Positions 25,226 through 47,420 of a stretch of DNA of 64,000 nt are shown piece after piece (the stretch's first letter is position 1; the number at the start of each line of letters is the position of its first letter). Source of the DNA: Amoebidium appalachense (taxonomy: Eukaryota; Ichthyosporea); the NCBI GenBank assembly GCA_963693365.1, contig CAVNZM010000002.1:4650001-4714000 (forward strand), in the 5' to 3' direction. A program made the position numbers and the translations under genes. The notes under the pieces are model-generated. The model was not told where the DNA came from, did no database searches, and saw only the letters and a list, made by a program, of their open reading frames with translations.

Positions 25226-26477
25226 GTTGAGGTCACTAACGTATCACTTAGTTTAGGAAGATGGATGGCGTAAGAGAAAATTCAAAGCGCGTGAGAGAAA
25301 CTGATTTCAGACAGTATGATTGTGGCTGCCAAGCCTACACAGGACAGTGATGATAGGTTGTACGTGGCCAGCTAAAATGATATAAGCCACACAAAACGTT
25401 TAGTCCAAGGTCGAGCCGGGCCTGGCCTGCAGGAGCTGGCCTGCAGCTTGCCACCATCCAATCAGATCGAGGACACTGAAAAAGCGCGGGAACCCTATTA
25501 ATTAGTTAGTTACCTTATATAGCCTAGAGGTGGGCCCGACAGCTAAATGCCGCCGTCGACGTAAAAAGGCATACGAAAGCAAGTAAACTTTGCATACGAG
25601 TAATGCATCTACATGCCTCCAATAATTCAAATTACAAATATTTAGTGCATTTCCTCCTGTTGCTGCACCTGAAGCTTCGGCACTAGTACTGCCTGGCTGA
25701 GTGTGCACTGGGCACCGCGTCCGCACAGCGGAGCCGCAGCGTCGGTGGTCCCCCAAAACTGACCGCGACTCAGTCATGCGCCCCAAAACTGGCAATCATC
25801 TCGACGCTATTTTCTACTTCAAAGTTCAAAGTGTAATTCTTAAGAAATTATTTAGCCCAGTCGCTGCCTTCAAAGAAATAAAGTTCGAACACTATTTAAA
25901 AATGACTGTTTTGCCTTTTAAAATGCACTCTCACATGCCTGGCATATTGTTGCGAATAGTACAGTATGTATACCGAGGACAGAGAGACCTAAAATTCGGT
26001 TTCTGAAATTTATAAGGAATTCTAGAGGGGTCCCAATATCACTATTTATATCCAATTGTTAGTTCTAGATCATAGTCATACTTGGTATTGCGTTTTCTTC
26101 ATTGGCTGTAGCTAGAAGACCTACGTGCGCATGAAAGTATCATGTTCTACGCTCTTAAAGTTTGTTGTTAAAATTAATTGGCCGAGTTTGGTGTGCCATT
26201 CTTTTTTTAAAATTTTGTTACCCGAATGTTAAAACATATAATAGCCGCTCTGTTTATCGGAAGAATTGCGGAATTTCGGAATTTCATCCGGTCACCTGGC
26301 TGTTGCAGTTTGGGGAGCATTGGGGAGGGTTTTGTGGGGAGTTGTGGAGCCAGATTCTAGACCTTTGACCTTAGCACCCTCTTATTACCTTCTATGCTGT
26401 AAACTTACGTGGCAAACCACAGTAACCTAAAGAAAAAGTCTGTTTCGAGGCCTTACCCAGGCACCCCCGCCGGCACT
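25226..26477. promoter_or_regulatory. Divergent intergenic promoter region of ASH2 and ALG5
   Basis: This 1.25-kb interval lies between two divergent start codons. It is free of the long homopolymers and dinucleotide tracts that fill the flanking introns. It contains a CCAATCAGA motif at 25458 and an inverted CCAAT (ATTGGCTG) near 26102. No TATA element could be assigned confidently. Small open frames here have no recognisable product. Confidence -1.
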
Positions 26478-34094
<7,617 letters not shown>

Positions 34095-34513
34095 GGGGTG
34101 GGTGCGTGAGAGAGAAGGGGTCGGGGGGGGGGGGGGGGGGGAGGGGAAGGGGTGGGGTTGGGGGGAGGGGAGGGGGGGGGGGGGGAGGGAGAGCGGAGGG
34201 GCACGGGAGGGAGGGGGGTCCGTTTACTCTACCTCTGATTCTGGTTGGGTTTGCCGACGGGTTTTTTTTTAGGGTTTTTCCCCCTTCGTCTTTTTTTTTT
34301 TTTTTTTTGGTTGTGGGGGGGGGGGGGGGGGGGGGGGGGGGACAGAGATCAATGGGAATGATTAGGGATTCTATGTGTTTTCTTCGTTTTTGGTTTTCGG
34401 TTTCGGCCTAATCTCTCTTAGTATGGCTGGTAGGCTTCAAGTTGGGCGGGTTTGAGTTGGGTGGTGGTGGTGGTGATGGTCATGGTGGTGCGTGCGCATG
34501 TGTGTAGGTTTTT

Positions 34514-34569
<56 letters not shown>
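34514..34569. repeat. Long uninterrupted G homopolymer, about 55 nt
   Basis: An uninterrupted G run preceded by GTTTTTTTG, about 420 nt downstream of the ALG5 stop. Exact length is unreliable in most sequencing technologies. Confidence -1.
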
Positions 34570-34570
<1 letters not shown>

Positions 34571-34839
34571 GAGGGGGGGGGGGGGGGCAGAGGGGGGGGG
34601 GGGGGGCTTGTTGGCAGGCATGTCCCCTTTTTATTCTTTTTTTGTGCATCCTTTAGGCTCTTGCGATTCTGAATACGTTTCATTGGTGCTTTAATTTTTT
34701 AAACTTGAGAAGATATTATTCCTACTTTTCCTGTTGTTGTTAATACATGGATTTGTGAGCATGGCTCGCAGTGATTGACCGCCACCCTGACTGGTGATTA
34801 TCACAATGGTCCCTTTCCCTCCCCCCCCCCCCCGGGGAA

Positions 34840-34984
34840 TAGGTCGAAACTCGGGTACTGTGGATGACGTGGGCCCCCCTGAGGATGGGCTCTGCTTATT
34901 ATGCATACTCTTTATGTATGGCTTGCATTCTGCATCGTGTTATCCGTTTGTTCTTGTGTACTTCGTACTTTTTGACGCATTCAA

Positions 34985-34990
<6 letters not shown>
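34840..34990 (+). repeat. SINE-like dispersed repeat, diverged copy
   Basis: Shares AGGTCGAAACTCGGG, GAGGATGGGCTCTGCTTAT, CTTGTGTACTTCGTAC and the 3' end GACGCATTCAAAACCCC with the other copies, then runs into a C tract of about 40 nt. Confidence -1.
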
Positions 34991-35020
<30 letters not shown>

Positions 35021-36372
35021 CGGGGCACCCCAATAGACACACAAATACATACACGCACACGTGCACGCGCACACACACATGCACTGAGCAACACAGAAAA
35101 AGGTACGACACTCGGACACAGACAAAATTGCCTACACACAGAGACTCAGGAGACTCCGAGGGAGAAGGGGCGCCCCAGGGGGGGGATGGGGGGGGGGGGG
35201 GGGGGGGGGGGGGGGAGGGAGGGGGGCAAAGGACTCCGAGACGCAGACAGCTGCAGCAGGAGGCCTTGAGCAGGATATACATACATTTTCGCCTTCATGC
35301 AAGCAATAGGCGATTTGTAAGAAGTTGGGTTTTGGGGAGGGGGGAGGGGGGGGGGGGGTCGTCGATCGCGGTGACTGTGTGTACATGTGCCAGAGTATAT
35401 AAGTTATATAAATCAATTTAGTGTGATGCACATGCATGTGATGTGCGTAAACATGTGCCGTCCTGCCACGCCCGCAGGCCCGTACACATTTGCACGAAAT
35501 TTGCACGTGTACCGCACGGTCAAGGCCAGTGATACTCGACACATCAACTAATCATGATCAGCAGATGCCGAGATGAGAAACCGTGTCACACGACACATGT
35601 GTACATGCACTTGTACCGCGAAAAGGCACGCTGCTTTCTGAGGCTTTTGTGGCTTTTCGTGAAGCCAATGACAACGTTGGCTGATGAGAGAGCCATGCGT
35701 GGGTGCTACGCATGTTGTACGTGCGCGCGTGCCCCTCTGACCATAAGCACGATACACGATTTAGAAAGGACGTGCCACACGGCCCGGGGGTCAGTTGGAC
35801 CGGCTTGCTGTGGCATTGAGCATTGGTACCCCTGTCACTTTTCTGTCTCTGTCTGTCTGCTTGAAACACGAGACCGAGTGATCTGTAGCAGGTTGACTCT
35901 AAAGCTCACAACAGAACTGGAATTGGTTTAGTTCGGAAGGGGTGGCGGGGGCACACATACATTAAATTTGTTGTTGTCTTCAACTGCGTGCATCCAAACG
36001 CATGTGACAAGTTGAACTTCCTTTTGTTTTTGAATTTGTCACGGTTTAATAAACTGTGTCCAAGTGTGGTTGTGTGTAGGCACATTGTCAATTGGCCGTG
36101 TTATTTTCGACAAGGGCCTTGGTGGTTCACTTTTTCCTCTCACACACACTGATAACAAAAGGAAGTCAGAGGGCACGGGACCGCACAGGCCTGTAGAGTG
36201 TCCATTGCATACCGTACGGTGTCACATTTAACACTTCCTGGTCCAACCCTTCATTTCATCTTTCCCTTTTCCCATTTTGTTTTCACCCCTCATTTTTTGT
36301 CCGCCAACGGACCACCACCGCAACCTCTTGAACTTGTGTGCACCTCAGCGTGTATAACAGCGTGGGCCCTCT

Positions 36373-36380
36373 CAGGTAAG
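36373..36380 (+). promoter_or_regulatory. Possible 5' UTR splice donor upstream of the E2 gene
   Basis: CTCAG followed by GTAAGTGAC is the best donor consensus in this intergenic region, and the start codon at 37107 lies about 730 nt downstream. This is consistent with a non-coding first exon, but no acceptor is proven. Confidence -1.
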
Positions 36381-36584
36381 TGACACGAGCCTGGTTGATT
36401 GAATTAAAAAAACCGTGTATGTGAATTTGACGGAAAGTGTAAATATGGCAGAATTGCTTTTCTATGCTCTGATTATTCCCCCTCTCCCCTCCCCCCTCAC
36501 CCCGACCCCCACTGGCAGCTCCCGTCCCTGCCCTCCTCCTCCCCTCCCCCCCCTCCCCCCCCCCCCCCCACCCCCCCTTGTCCC

Positions 36585-36639
<55 letters not shown>

Positions 36640-37106
36640 AAACACACACTCAATCACTCAATTTATGATAGGTTCACGTACAAAAATGACACACATCATC
36701 AGAGTGTTAAGGGATAGCACACACTGCGGAAATCAAAATAGGTAATTGGGCCACACAGAGTGTGATATAAGGAAGGGCTTTTTCTGACCCCACATTTGCC
36801 CCCCGTTACACACAGGGACGTGGGTGTTGACCTTCAGAAAACGTCGATGCCTAGCTTTCCGACAAGAAAGGGAACACATGAAGATCGGTTATCATTTTCA
36901 TCCTAGTAAAACATTATGTAATCGGTTTCTGCAGCTGCACCCAACTATAGAGAAACGGAGGGAAGCAAGCAATCCAAATTCCGTTGCAAGGGAAAGACAA
37001 CGCAGTCCACGGGGACCAGAAAAGAAACAAAACCAAACCCATACCACACACATCAAAACCACCACTGTGACTGAAGCGTCAAAAAACGAAAACGAAAAAC
37101 GGGAAA

Positions 37107-37259
37107 ATGGAGGGAATGTCCATCACAACCACAGCCACTGTTACCGTGGAGGCAGAGAGGGTTGAACCCGAAACCACCCTTCTTCGTGTTTGTGCGCCTG
37201 AATCCTCCCAAACCGAAGGATTCCAGTCAGCCAAGGCAGATGCTACCGTCGCAGGTATT

Positions 37260-37298
<39 letters not shown>

Positions 37299-40059
37299 AC
37301 ATCTCCCTTCCTCTCCCCCTTCCCTCCCGCTCCCGGACCCCCCTCCAAACACACGCACAGCCAAACACATGTACATATATTGCCATGCTTATCCGCCCTG
37401 GGCTTCTTGGTTGTACACACACAGAGTTGGCAAACAGTTTTAGGAGGGGAGGGAACTGCCGAAATTTGGGGTGGATGGTTGGTGTCAGTGGTGGTGCTGG
37501 TGGTGCTGATGGTTGTTGGGGGTGAAGTGGGGAGGGTGGGTGGATTTTTTTGCGTGGGGGGTGGGGGGTGGGGGGGGGGGAGGGGGGGGTAGAGTTTCTA
37601 TTGTTGTAAGACTAACAGTGAACTGTTGAGATCATGGCAGCCTGGGGGTGAATTAGGTGGGGTATATGGGTGAATACTATGCCATTGAATACCAGCCAGT
37701 TGTTGGGGGTGAAGTGGGGAGGGTGGGTGGATTTTTTTGCGTGGGGGGTGGGGGGTGGGGGGGGGAGGGGGGGGGGGGTAGAGTTTCTATTGTTGTAAGA
37801 CTAACAGTGAACTGTTGAGATCATGGCAGCCTGGGGGTGAATTAGGTGGGGTATATGGGTGAATACTATGCCATTGAATACCAGCCAGACCGTGTAACGG
37901 CGGATATCCATTAAATGTTTTTGTGGCACACGACATGTACAAACACACACCACTCTCACAGTTCAACTTTGTGTTGTCCTACTTCTCCACTACCACGATA
38001 AACATTTTTCATTCCGAGGTTACCTCTCCCGTTTGCTCCCCCCCCCCCCCCCCCCCCCCCCCTTCCTCCTCCTCCCCCCCTCTCCCCCTCCCCCCCCTCC
38101 TTCACCCCGCCCCTCCTCCCCCCACCCCCCTTCCCCCCCTCCGCCTTTTCTGCCCATGTATCCCTGTTGTCCCTTCTCCCGCAAAACTTCTTCCCGCTTT
38201 CCCTTTCCCCATCCCTCAAACCCCCCCCCCCCCCCCCCCGGTAAAATTAACGGAATTCCGGTTCAGTGGGGCCGACCCGACCCGACTGTGTGGTCTACAC
38301 GACTCTGTCCTCCCATTGGCGCAGAAACTGGTCACCTACTGCAGCAGCCGCAGATGGGGCAGGTGGGTGCAAGCCAATCAGATGCAGTAGTTTATAGCCT
38401 TAATAGGGAATACATTGATTTTCATTTGTTGTTCGAGTCAAAAACATGTGCAGTTTGGTGGAGGTCCGGCAGCTTTTACACGTAAAGCAGTAAAGAAACG
38501 TATTTATGTTGAAGTGAGAAAGATATGAAGGGAGGGTGGAGGAGAGGAGAAAAAAAGGGGGAGGGGGGGAGTAGGCTTTTGGTAGGAAACGGTGTATTAA
38601 TTTAGTGGGGTTGTGTTCTGCGGGGCAGACTAAGGAGATGACGGCTGTCTGCCAATTTCTGGGGTTGCATCATGGCAAAATAAAGCAGCTTGATACTGAA
38701 TGAACTCAGACTGAGTGGCGAGGATCGTTTGTTCATGCTTCGGACCACTGTATGTCGATCGATAGCCGCTGATAAAATGAATAAGCCAATGACAACCATT
38801 CAACAATCCGGCCTGAGTTTACTGGTTCGTTTCAAGGGCATAATTTTAATACACATGGCGTCTAGTCCCTGCCTGACCTTATATAGAACCCAATCAACCC
38901 CTATTCCTGGCGGCAGCCAATCATGCTAATCCAATAAACCTACACAGGGTTAGGCGGCAGCAACAATTGGCTGCGCCGCATCAAGTGGGAGCTGAAAGTC
39001 CTGACCGAGTCCCTTCCCCCCACGGACAGCCCACTGTGCATCCGTGTGCTTGTGGACACCGACAGACTCGATCTGATGAAGGCCATCATCCCCGGCCCCG
39101 AAGGTACGTAACCCCCCCCCCCCCCCCCCCCCCCTCCCCCCGCCTCCCTCCCCCCCCCCTCCCCCTTCCCCCCCCCCCCCCCCCCCCCCTCTCCCTCCCC
39201 ATTGCCCTTTCCCCCCAATTCCCGTACAAATTTGAGGTAGTGCTCTTCTCCGTTGATTACACATATCCCCTGTCCCGTCTCTTCTGGGCCCTCGTCCCGT
39301 TCTTCCGGGTCACCGGGGGAGATGGTTTTTCCACTGGGAGGGAGATGGTTTTTGAATAGAATTGGTCATCAGGGGGGATGGTTTGTTGCTAGAAGAATAT
39401 TTGCATATTTTTCAAATCATGCGCATACAAACTTTTACCAGTGGCAATTGATCGGTCTTGCGAACTGCATACATATACCTACCCCTCCCCCCCCCTCCCC
39501 CCCCCCCCCCCCCCCTCCCCCCCTTCCCCCCTCCCTCCGTGCCCCCCTCCCCCCCCTCCCTCGCGTGTTGGCGCTCCACGAGCATTCTATCCTTGCGCAG
39601 TTTCTTCACTACCAAATGAAACAGCACACACTTAAAATCACATAAATGCAACCATACATACACTCGTAATCAAACCACAATGACATCGAAGGCTGTAGAC
39701 ACATCCTCTTCTCCTTTTATCGGTTGTAAAGGAAAAAGAAGATAAAAAAGTTAAGCATGAATTTGTCAACTGCATGCAGGCTAACAAATCTTATCTTCTC
39801 TTCCCGTCTCCCCCCCCCCTCCCCCTCCCCCCCTCCCCCCTCTTCCCCCCGAATTCACACACAAATACACGCATACACCTATCCTGCAGGCACACCGTAT
39901 GCTCATGGCCTGTTTGAGTTCGACCTGCACCTGCCTGCCCGCTACCCCGCTGTGCCTCCCGAGGTTTATTTCCGCACCACAGGCCAGGGCAAAGCCCGCC
40001 TCAACCCAAACCTCTACGCATGCGGAAAGGCGAGCCTACCCCCCCCTTTTTTCCCACCG

Positions 40060-40094
<35 letters not shown>

Positions 40095-40559
40095 TTCGTC
40101 CCCTCTGTCACCCCGACCCAGTGCCCTATAGGATCAGTTCCTCACCTGACCCTATCTAAATAATACTAAGGTCTAATATAATCAAGTTTGTATCAATCAT
40201 ACTTAAATTCTAGTTAACCCGGTTATCGCATGTACTCATACACATGCACAAATGCTTAAAAAGTTATACGCGAGTTCACGCCAAGGCGCACATACGGGCA
40301 CACCTACACCCATACACTACATACGTGCGAGAGAGAAAAATCCACGGCGTCACACCATATCATAATATTTGTGCGATGACACCTGGCCATGGCTTTAAAT
40401 CTTCAGCTTTACCCCGCAGAAAAATTAGCTTTGTGCTCAAGACGAGAATTTTAAAGGCTTCAATGCACACAATGTTCATTCCCCAACTCCCCTCACCACT
40501 TCCCTCATTCCCCTCTCACCTCCCCCCGTCCCTCCCCCCGCCCCCCTGCCACTACACCA

Positions 40560-40622
<63 letters not shown>

Positions 40623-42906
40623 CACACACATATACACAAATGCCTACACCATGCTCACACAACACCGGCAACACATCCTCATTCACCCACACTCACCTAT
40701 CCACTGACACCCACCCACCAATCCAGCCATGCACCAACCCACCCATCTCTCCCCAGCCCCCCTCCAAACAAAACACCCACCCACCCACCACACACGTACA
40801 GGTGTGCCTGTCCCTGCTAGGCACGTGGTCTGGGCCTGGCTGGCAGGGAGACCAGAGCACGTTGCTCCAGCTTCTACTCTCCCTGCAGGCCCTGGTGCTC
40901 ACCAGCAACCCGTTGGCAAATGAGCCAGGCATGCACGTGGGCCCAGCCTCCCCTGAAGCTGCACGCTACAACCAGCGTGTATGTTAGCCGATTGCAAGCC
41001 CCCCCCCCTCCCCCCCCCCCCCCCCCCCCCCCTCCCCCTTTTCCCCGGCACACACACCACCATTACTATTTACCCCTCTAAGAGCCGTGAATCCCCCCCC
41101 CCCCCCCCCCCCCCTCCGGCCCCCTTGCCCCCCCAAAAAAGGGGGGAGAGGGGGAACTAAGGATACACACCCATACTTGTACACTTAGTCTAAACGTAAT
41201 ATTCTCCTTGCCCTCACCTGTGGACCCCCCCTCCCCCCTCCCCCCTCCCTCCCTCCCCCCCTCCCCCCCCCCCCCTCCCGCCCCACCCACTCTTCCTCCT
41301 CCTTCTCCCATTCCCTTCTAACTCTCTTTTCAATAGTTTCTTGTGCCTTTCTACATTTAAGATGTTTCTTCCCCCCTTTTCTTTTTCGTCTTTTTTTGTT
41401 GTCTGAGGCCCTGGGTGTGTGTGTGTGTGTAAGGTGTGTACACGTGTGTGTGTGTGTGTGTGGTGGTGGTGGTGGTGGTGGTGGTGGTGGTGGTGGGGGG
41501 GGGGGGGGGGGGGGTGAGGGGGGGGGAGAGGAAGGGGGAATGGGGAAAATGGGTGGAGGAAAAATGGTGAAGGGAGAAGTAGGGCGGACCGAATACTGAC
41601 AACCAATCACCTCCGTCCTTGCAGGTGCGTCTTGCCACCATGCACTATGCACTGCTTGCCCACCTGAACACACCCTCCCCTGACATTGAGCCAATCGTAC
41701 GCGAGTATTATTCAACCCACCGTGACATTGTGGTAGACAACATAAAGAAGTGGATGGAGATTCCTGAGGTAAAGTCCCCCCCCCCCCCCCCCCCCCCCCC
41801 TCCTCCCTCCCCGTTCCCCCCCCGGTCCAACCGGTCCTTCATGACCATTTTGTCAAAGGGCAGGGAGGGTGACGCCCTATTTCTTTGCCGAAACCAACAC
41901 ACACACACACACACACACACACATGCACACACACACATTCTGCCCAATAATGCAACTCCCTCCATTGTTCAAGTTTAACTGGAAGATGGGGAGGGAAGGG
42001 GACGGGGGGGAGGCAAAATGACAATTACAGCAGCACGGGTGGGGGGAGGAAAGGGAGGGAGGGGGGGGGGAGGGGGGGGGGGGGGGGGGGGGAAGCTCGA
42101 AGTGGCAATGTGGATGGCACAGTCACGTTTGTGCTTCCGCACGTGTCCCTTTTTCTCTCATTGAGGGGGGGAGGGGGGAGGGGGGAGGGGAAGGGGGAGG
42201 AAGATGATCCTCGTGTGCATGCGTGTTGTGTGTGTTTGTTCCCCCGCGTTGCGTCTGTTCCCTGTATATACCAGAACATTGCCGTGATGGACTGATATTC
42301 TGAATGTCTGAGAGCACATTTGTGGCTTTGAAAAAATGGTCGGATGCAAGGAAGGAGTAAGGTGTGTGTGCCACAGCGACCTCGCATGCGGTGGGTCAGA
42401 GGAGAGGAGAAAGGGGGAGTAAGGCGGGCTGGGGGGAGGGGGAGGGGGGCGGGGGGAGGGGAGCTCGAGAGCTCGAGAGAGAGCTCGAGTGAGAGAGAGA
42501 AAGGGAGACAGAGAGAGCTCGAGAGAGAAGAGAGCCACAGACACAGACAGACATAGACATTGACACAGACACAGACACGCGCAGGCAACACACACACACA
42601 CGGAGAGACAAACAGAGAGAGACTGAGAATGGTAACAAAACCATTCCCATCCTGACATTTTGGCCCCACCAGACCCCCGGCTACCTGCACTACGACATTG
42701 ACGGCAGCTCATTCAACTACCGCACATACCAGGACACTGCAAGGTCCGTCCTGCGCGCCCTGACATGTGACCAATCAAGTCCCTCTGCTGCCGTCGGCAT
42801 GGTAACCGCCCGTCCCCCCATATTCGCTACCAAAAAAGGAGTGCTCGGGACTGAAGATATGCCTTCTCCTTCGGCTGCGCTCAAAACTCTGGAGGCGGTT
42901 ATGTGA
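37107..42906 (+). CDS. E2 ubiquitin-conjugating enzyme of the BIRC6/UBE2O type, 7 exons, 364 aa
   Basis: Exons: 37107-37254, 38267-38362, 38948-39103, 39890-40029, 40802-40978, 41625-41768, 42673-42906 (1095 nt, 365 codons with stop). The UBC fold spans about residues 115-250 and includes LDLMKAIIPGPEG, TPYAHGLFEFDLHLP, RYPAVPPEVYFRTTG, LNPNLYACGKVCLSLLGTW and LANEPG. C182 in KVCLSLL aligns with the catalytic cysteine. The LNPNLY...GKVCLS arrangement, lacking a classical HPN, and the downstream region (YNQRVRLATMHYALL...) follow BIRC6/UBE2O rather than small E2s. The expected activity is ubiquitin transfer from E1. Exon 2 (38267-38362) is 96 nt, so it preserves frame whether or not it is used; its translation (V-GPTRPDC...) is the least certain part. 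The intron after exon 4 has a GC donor. Upstream coding exons cannot be excluded. Confidence -1.
37510..37890. repeat. Tandem duplication, about 187 bp unit, in the first E2 intron
   Basis: Two almost identical copies, each starting GTTGGGGGTGAAGTGGGGAG, containing TTTTTTTGCGTGG, a G-rich tract and AGAGTTTCTATTGTTGTAAG, and ending near TTGAATACCAGCCAG. They differ mainly in the length of a G run. Confidence -1.
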
Positions 42907-45566
<2,660 letters not shown>

Positions 45567-45570
45567 TTAA

Positions 45571-45622
45571 GGGATACGGGATCGGCGATTTTGAGTGGTC
45601 CCCGATTTCTTTCTGGCGCCGC
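45571..45622 (+). repeat. Left terminal inverted repeat of the TTAA element
   Basis: Two shared blocks (14 and 13 nt) with a spacer of different length from that in the right terminus. TTAA lies immediately outside. Confidence -1.
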
Positions 45623-45767
45623 ATTTTTTCCCCCTGATTACGTAACGCGTTGCTACGCACCCACACCGTACAACGAGTTTTGTGTTCGCACGTTAACGCA
45701 GAGGGCGCACAACCCGAAAGAATTTTTTTCATGAAAAGAAACTACTTTGAATACATGCACTTTTACC

Positions 45768-47420
45768 ATGGGTGTGCAGGGCTTGCTCCCAGCACTCGGC
45801 ATTAGTGCCGAAAAAGCCACAGATGTTACTGCAGAGTTGCAACGTGGGGTAGTTGCTTTTGACATGATGGTGCAGGTCCACAAGTCCTTTTCAGTTTTCG
45901 CTGACACAGTAGCCAAACAGCAAATAGATGACAAAAAAGTCACAGACGACACATATGCAGCTATTGCAAATCACTTTATGTCCAAAGTTAATACGTATAG
46001 GCTAGCAGGGGTCCAGCCACACTATGTGTTTGATGGGCGCAGATTGAAAGAGGGAAAACTAGTTGATAACGACCGTGCAGAAAAGGTGGTCAAAGCCCGC
46101 CAAGAAATAGCCACAAAAAGAGAGAAACAGGAGGAGGTAACTAAAAACAAATGGAGAAGCGCTGCAGAGTTAGATAACAGAGTTTTACATGCAATCATCC
46201 TTAGACTGAAAGATGAGAATGTCGATTACACAGTAGCTCCATACGAAGCAGACCCCCAGCTTGCCTATATGGCACGTACCGGTTTGGCACACACTGTTGT
46301 CACTGAGGATGCCGACCTTCTTCTGTATAACATCCCGCGGGTTGTATACAAACTGCGCATTGCGGATGCGGCGGTCATCCCTGGGACCGCTAATGCGGTG
46401 CACATTCCCAAACTGTACGGAGTGATTGTAACCCCCGCCGATGTTTTTACCAGAAGCACGAAGTACAACTTCGACGGATGGGATATAGAAATACTGCGTT
46501 ATTTTGCTATTGTGAATGGCTGTGATTATGTGAAAAAGCTCAGGGGAATCGGCATGGGCACTTTGCACGCAGCTGTAAGTGAGGCGTGCCGGGCCTGGGG
46601 ACGCGAGGGAAGGCCGGTAGCTGCGGGGGTTGTGTTCACAGATCTGCTCCAGCATATACAACGGGTCAGAAAGGGGAAAAGAGGGAAGGAAAAGCCCGTT
46701 AAAAGCACAGAAAACAAGCAGGGTGGGGACGAACGGGCAGGAAGAGTCGAAATCGGACGGAAAGGAGGTGAAGCAGTGGAGGAAGAGGTTGAGTGGTGGG
46801 ATCTTGAATACGAACATGGAACGTATGAAAACGGGGCTGTAGAGGAGGAGGGGGAGGAAGAGGAGGAGAATGGAGAGATGGACGTGGAGGAGGAAGGGGT
46901 GCAGGGGGAAGTACCAGATGATTATGTTGGGGCATGCGTGAAGGCAAACATTATTTTTTTGCACCAGCCAATCACGTACAGGCACCCAAATACACGAGCT
47001 TGGGTGGTGGACTATTTGACGCCCATTCCCCGCGGCTCCCAGTCGGTATCGCCACGGCGTTTGCGTGCTTACAGATTTATCGAAGGGGCCCTTGAAAAAA
47101 TTTTACGTTTGGATCAACATGGTCAAGGTGGGGTGCACAAACACGTCACCGGACGGGTTGATAGACACACAGGTGAGAAAATTCTCGATGAAGATGGCTT
47201 GCGGGCGGAAGAACTGAAAGCAAAAAACAAATCTTTGATGCAGGAAATTAACAATATGGCAGGGGGGGAAATTTGGGATTACAATCCTGCTGATCAGCAG
47301 AAGGAAATGCCCGTTTGTGACCGGCAGGTTTTGGAAGACTATTTCGTGCACAAAAAGGTTACGATGAAGGTGGGAGGGGGGACGGTCAAGTTGTGGCTCG
47401 GAACAACCCACAAGCGATAA
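45768..47420 (+). CDS. FEN1/EXO1/XPG-family structure-specific nuclease, intronless, 550 aa
   Basis: The start is the ATG at 45768 because family members begin Met-Gly (MGVQGLLPAL). The XPG-N region contains VAFDMMVQVHK (D32) and HYVFDGRRLKEGK (D89). The XPG-I region contains APYEADPQLAYMA (E160, D162), VTEDADLLLY (D181, D183) and VNGCDYVKKLRGIGMGT (D253), the helix-hairpin-helix entry. These match all seven acidic metal-ligand positions of FEN1, with one Glu-to-Asp change. Residues about 300-390 form a charged, Glu-rich low-complexity insertion. The expected activity is 5' flap or 5' exonuclease cleavage. The frame ends at 47420, overlapping the SWIM ORF in the -1 frame. It lies inside the TTAA-flanked element, unlike the intron-filled host genes around it, so it is probably element-borne cargo or part of the transposition machinery. 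Confidence -1.
   Translation: MGVQGLLPALGISAEKATDVTAELQRGVVAFDMMVQVHKSFSVFADTVAKQQIDDKKVTDDTYAAIANHFMSKVNTYRLAGVQPHYVFDGRRLKEGKLVDNDRAEKVVKARQEIATKREKQEEVTKNKWRSAAELDNRVLHAIILRLKDENVDYTVAPYEADPQLAYMARTGLAHTVVTEDADLLLYNIPRVVYKLRIADAAVIPGTANAVHIPKLYGVIVTPADVFTRSTKYNFDGWDIEILRYFAIVNGCDYVKKLRGIGMGTLHAAVSEACRAWGREGRPVAAGVVFTDLLQHIQRVRKGKRGKEKPVKSTENKQGGDERAGRVEIGRKGGEAVEEEVEWWDLEYEHGTYENGAVEEEGEEEEENGEMDVEEEGVQGEVPDDYVGACVKANIIFLHQPITYRHPNTRAWVVDYLTPIPRGSQSVSPRRLRAYRFIEGALEKILRLDQHGQGGVHKHVTGRVDRHTGEKILDEDGLRAEELKAKNKSLMQEINNMAGGEIWDYNPADQQKEMPVCDRQVLEDYFVHKKVTMKVGGGTVKLWLGTTHKR

Larger units (their letters stand above)
34095..37106. other. Intergenic region between ALG5 and the E2 gene
   Basis: Contains G-rich downstream sequence with one of the longest G runs of the window (34514-34569), a SINE-like copy (34840-34990), then complex sequence with no convincing coding potential (35230-36470), a C-rich stretch and (CA)n at 36588-36632. 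A canonical-looking donor at 36373-36380 (CAG followed by GTAAG) may end a 5' UTR exon of the E2 gene. Confidence -1.

Noticed and set aside
35554-35931. Mid-size open frames on both strands between ALG5 and E2
   Set aside because: No domain, no splice partners, and equally long frames on the opposite strand.
36824-37165. 113-aa frame upstream of and overlapping E2 exon 1
   Set aside because: No recognisable domain, Asn/Lys-rich, and in a different frame from the supported E2 start. It is probably 5' UTR or intron.
46185-46985. 266-aa minus-strand frame
   Set aside because: Shadow of the FEN1-type nuclease ORF, whose motifs and catalytic residues are all on the plus strand.
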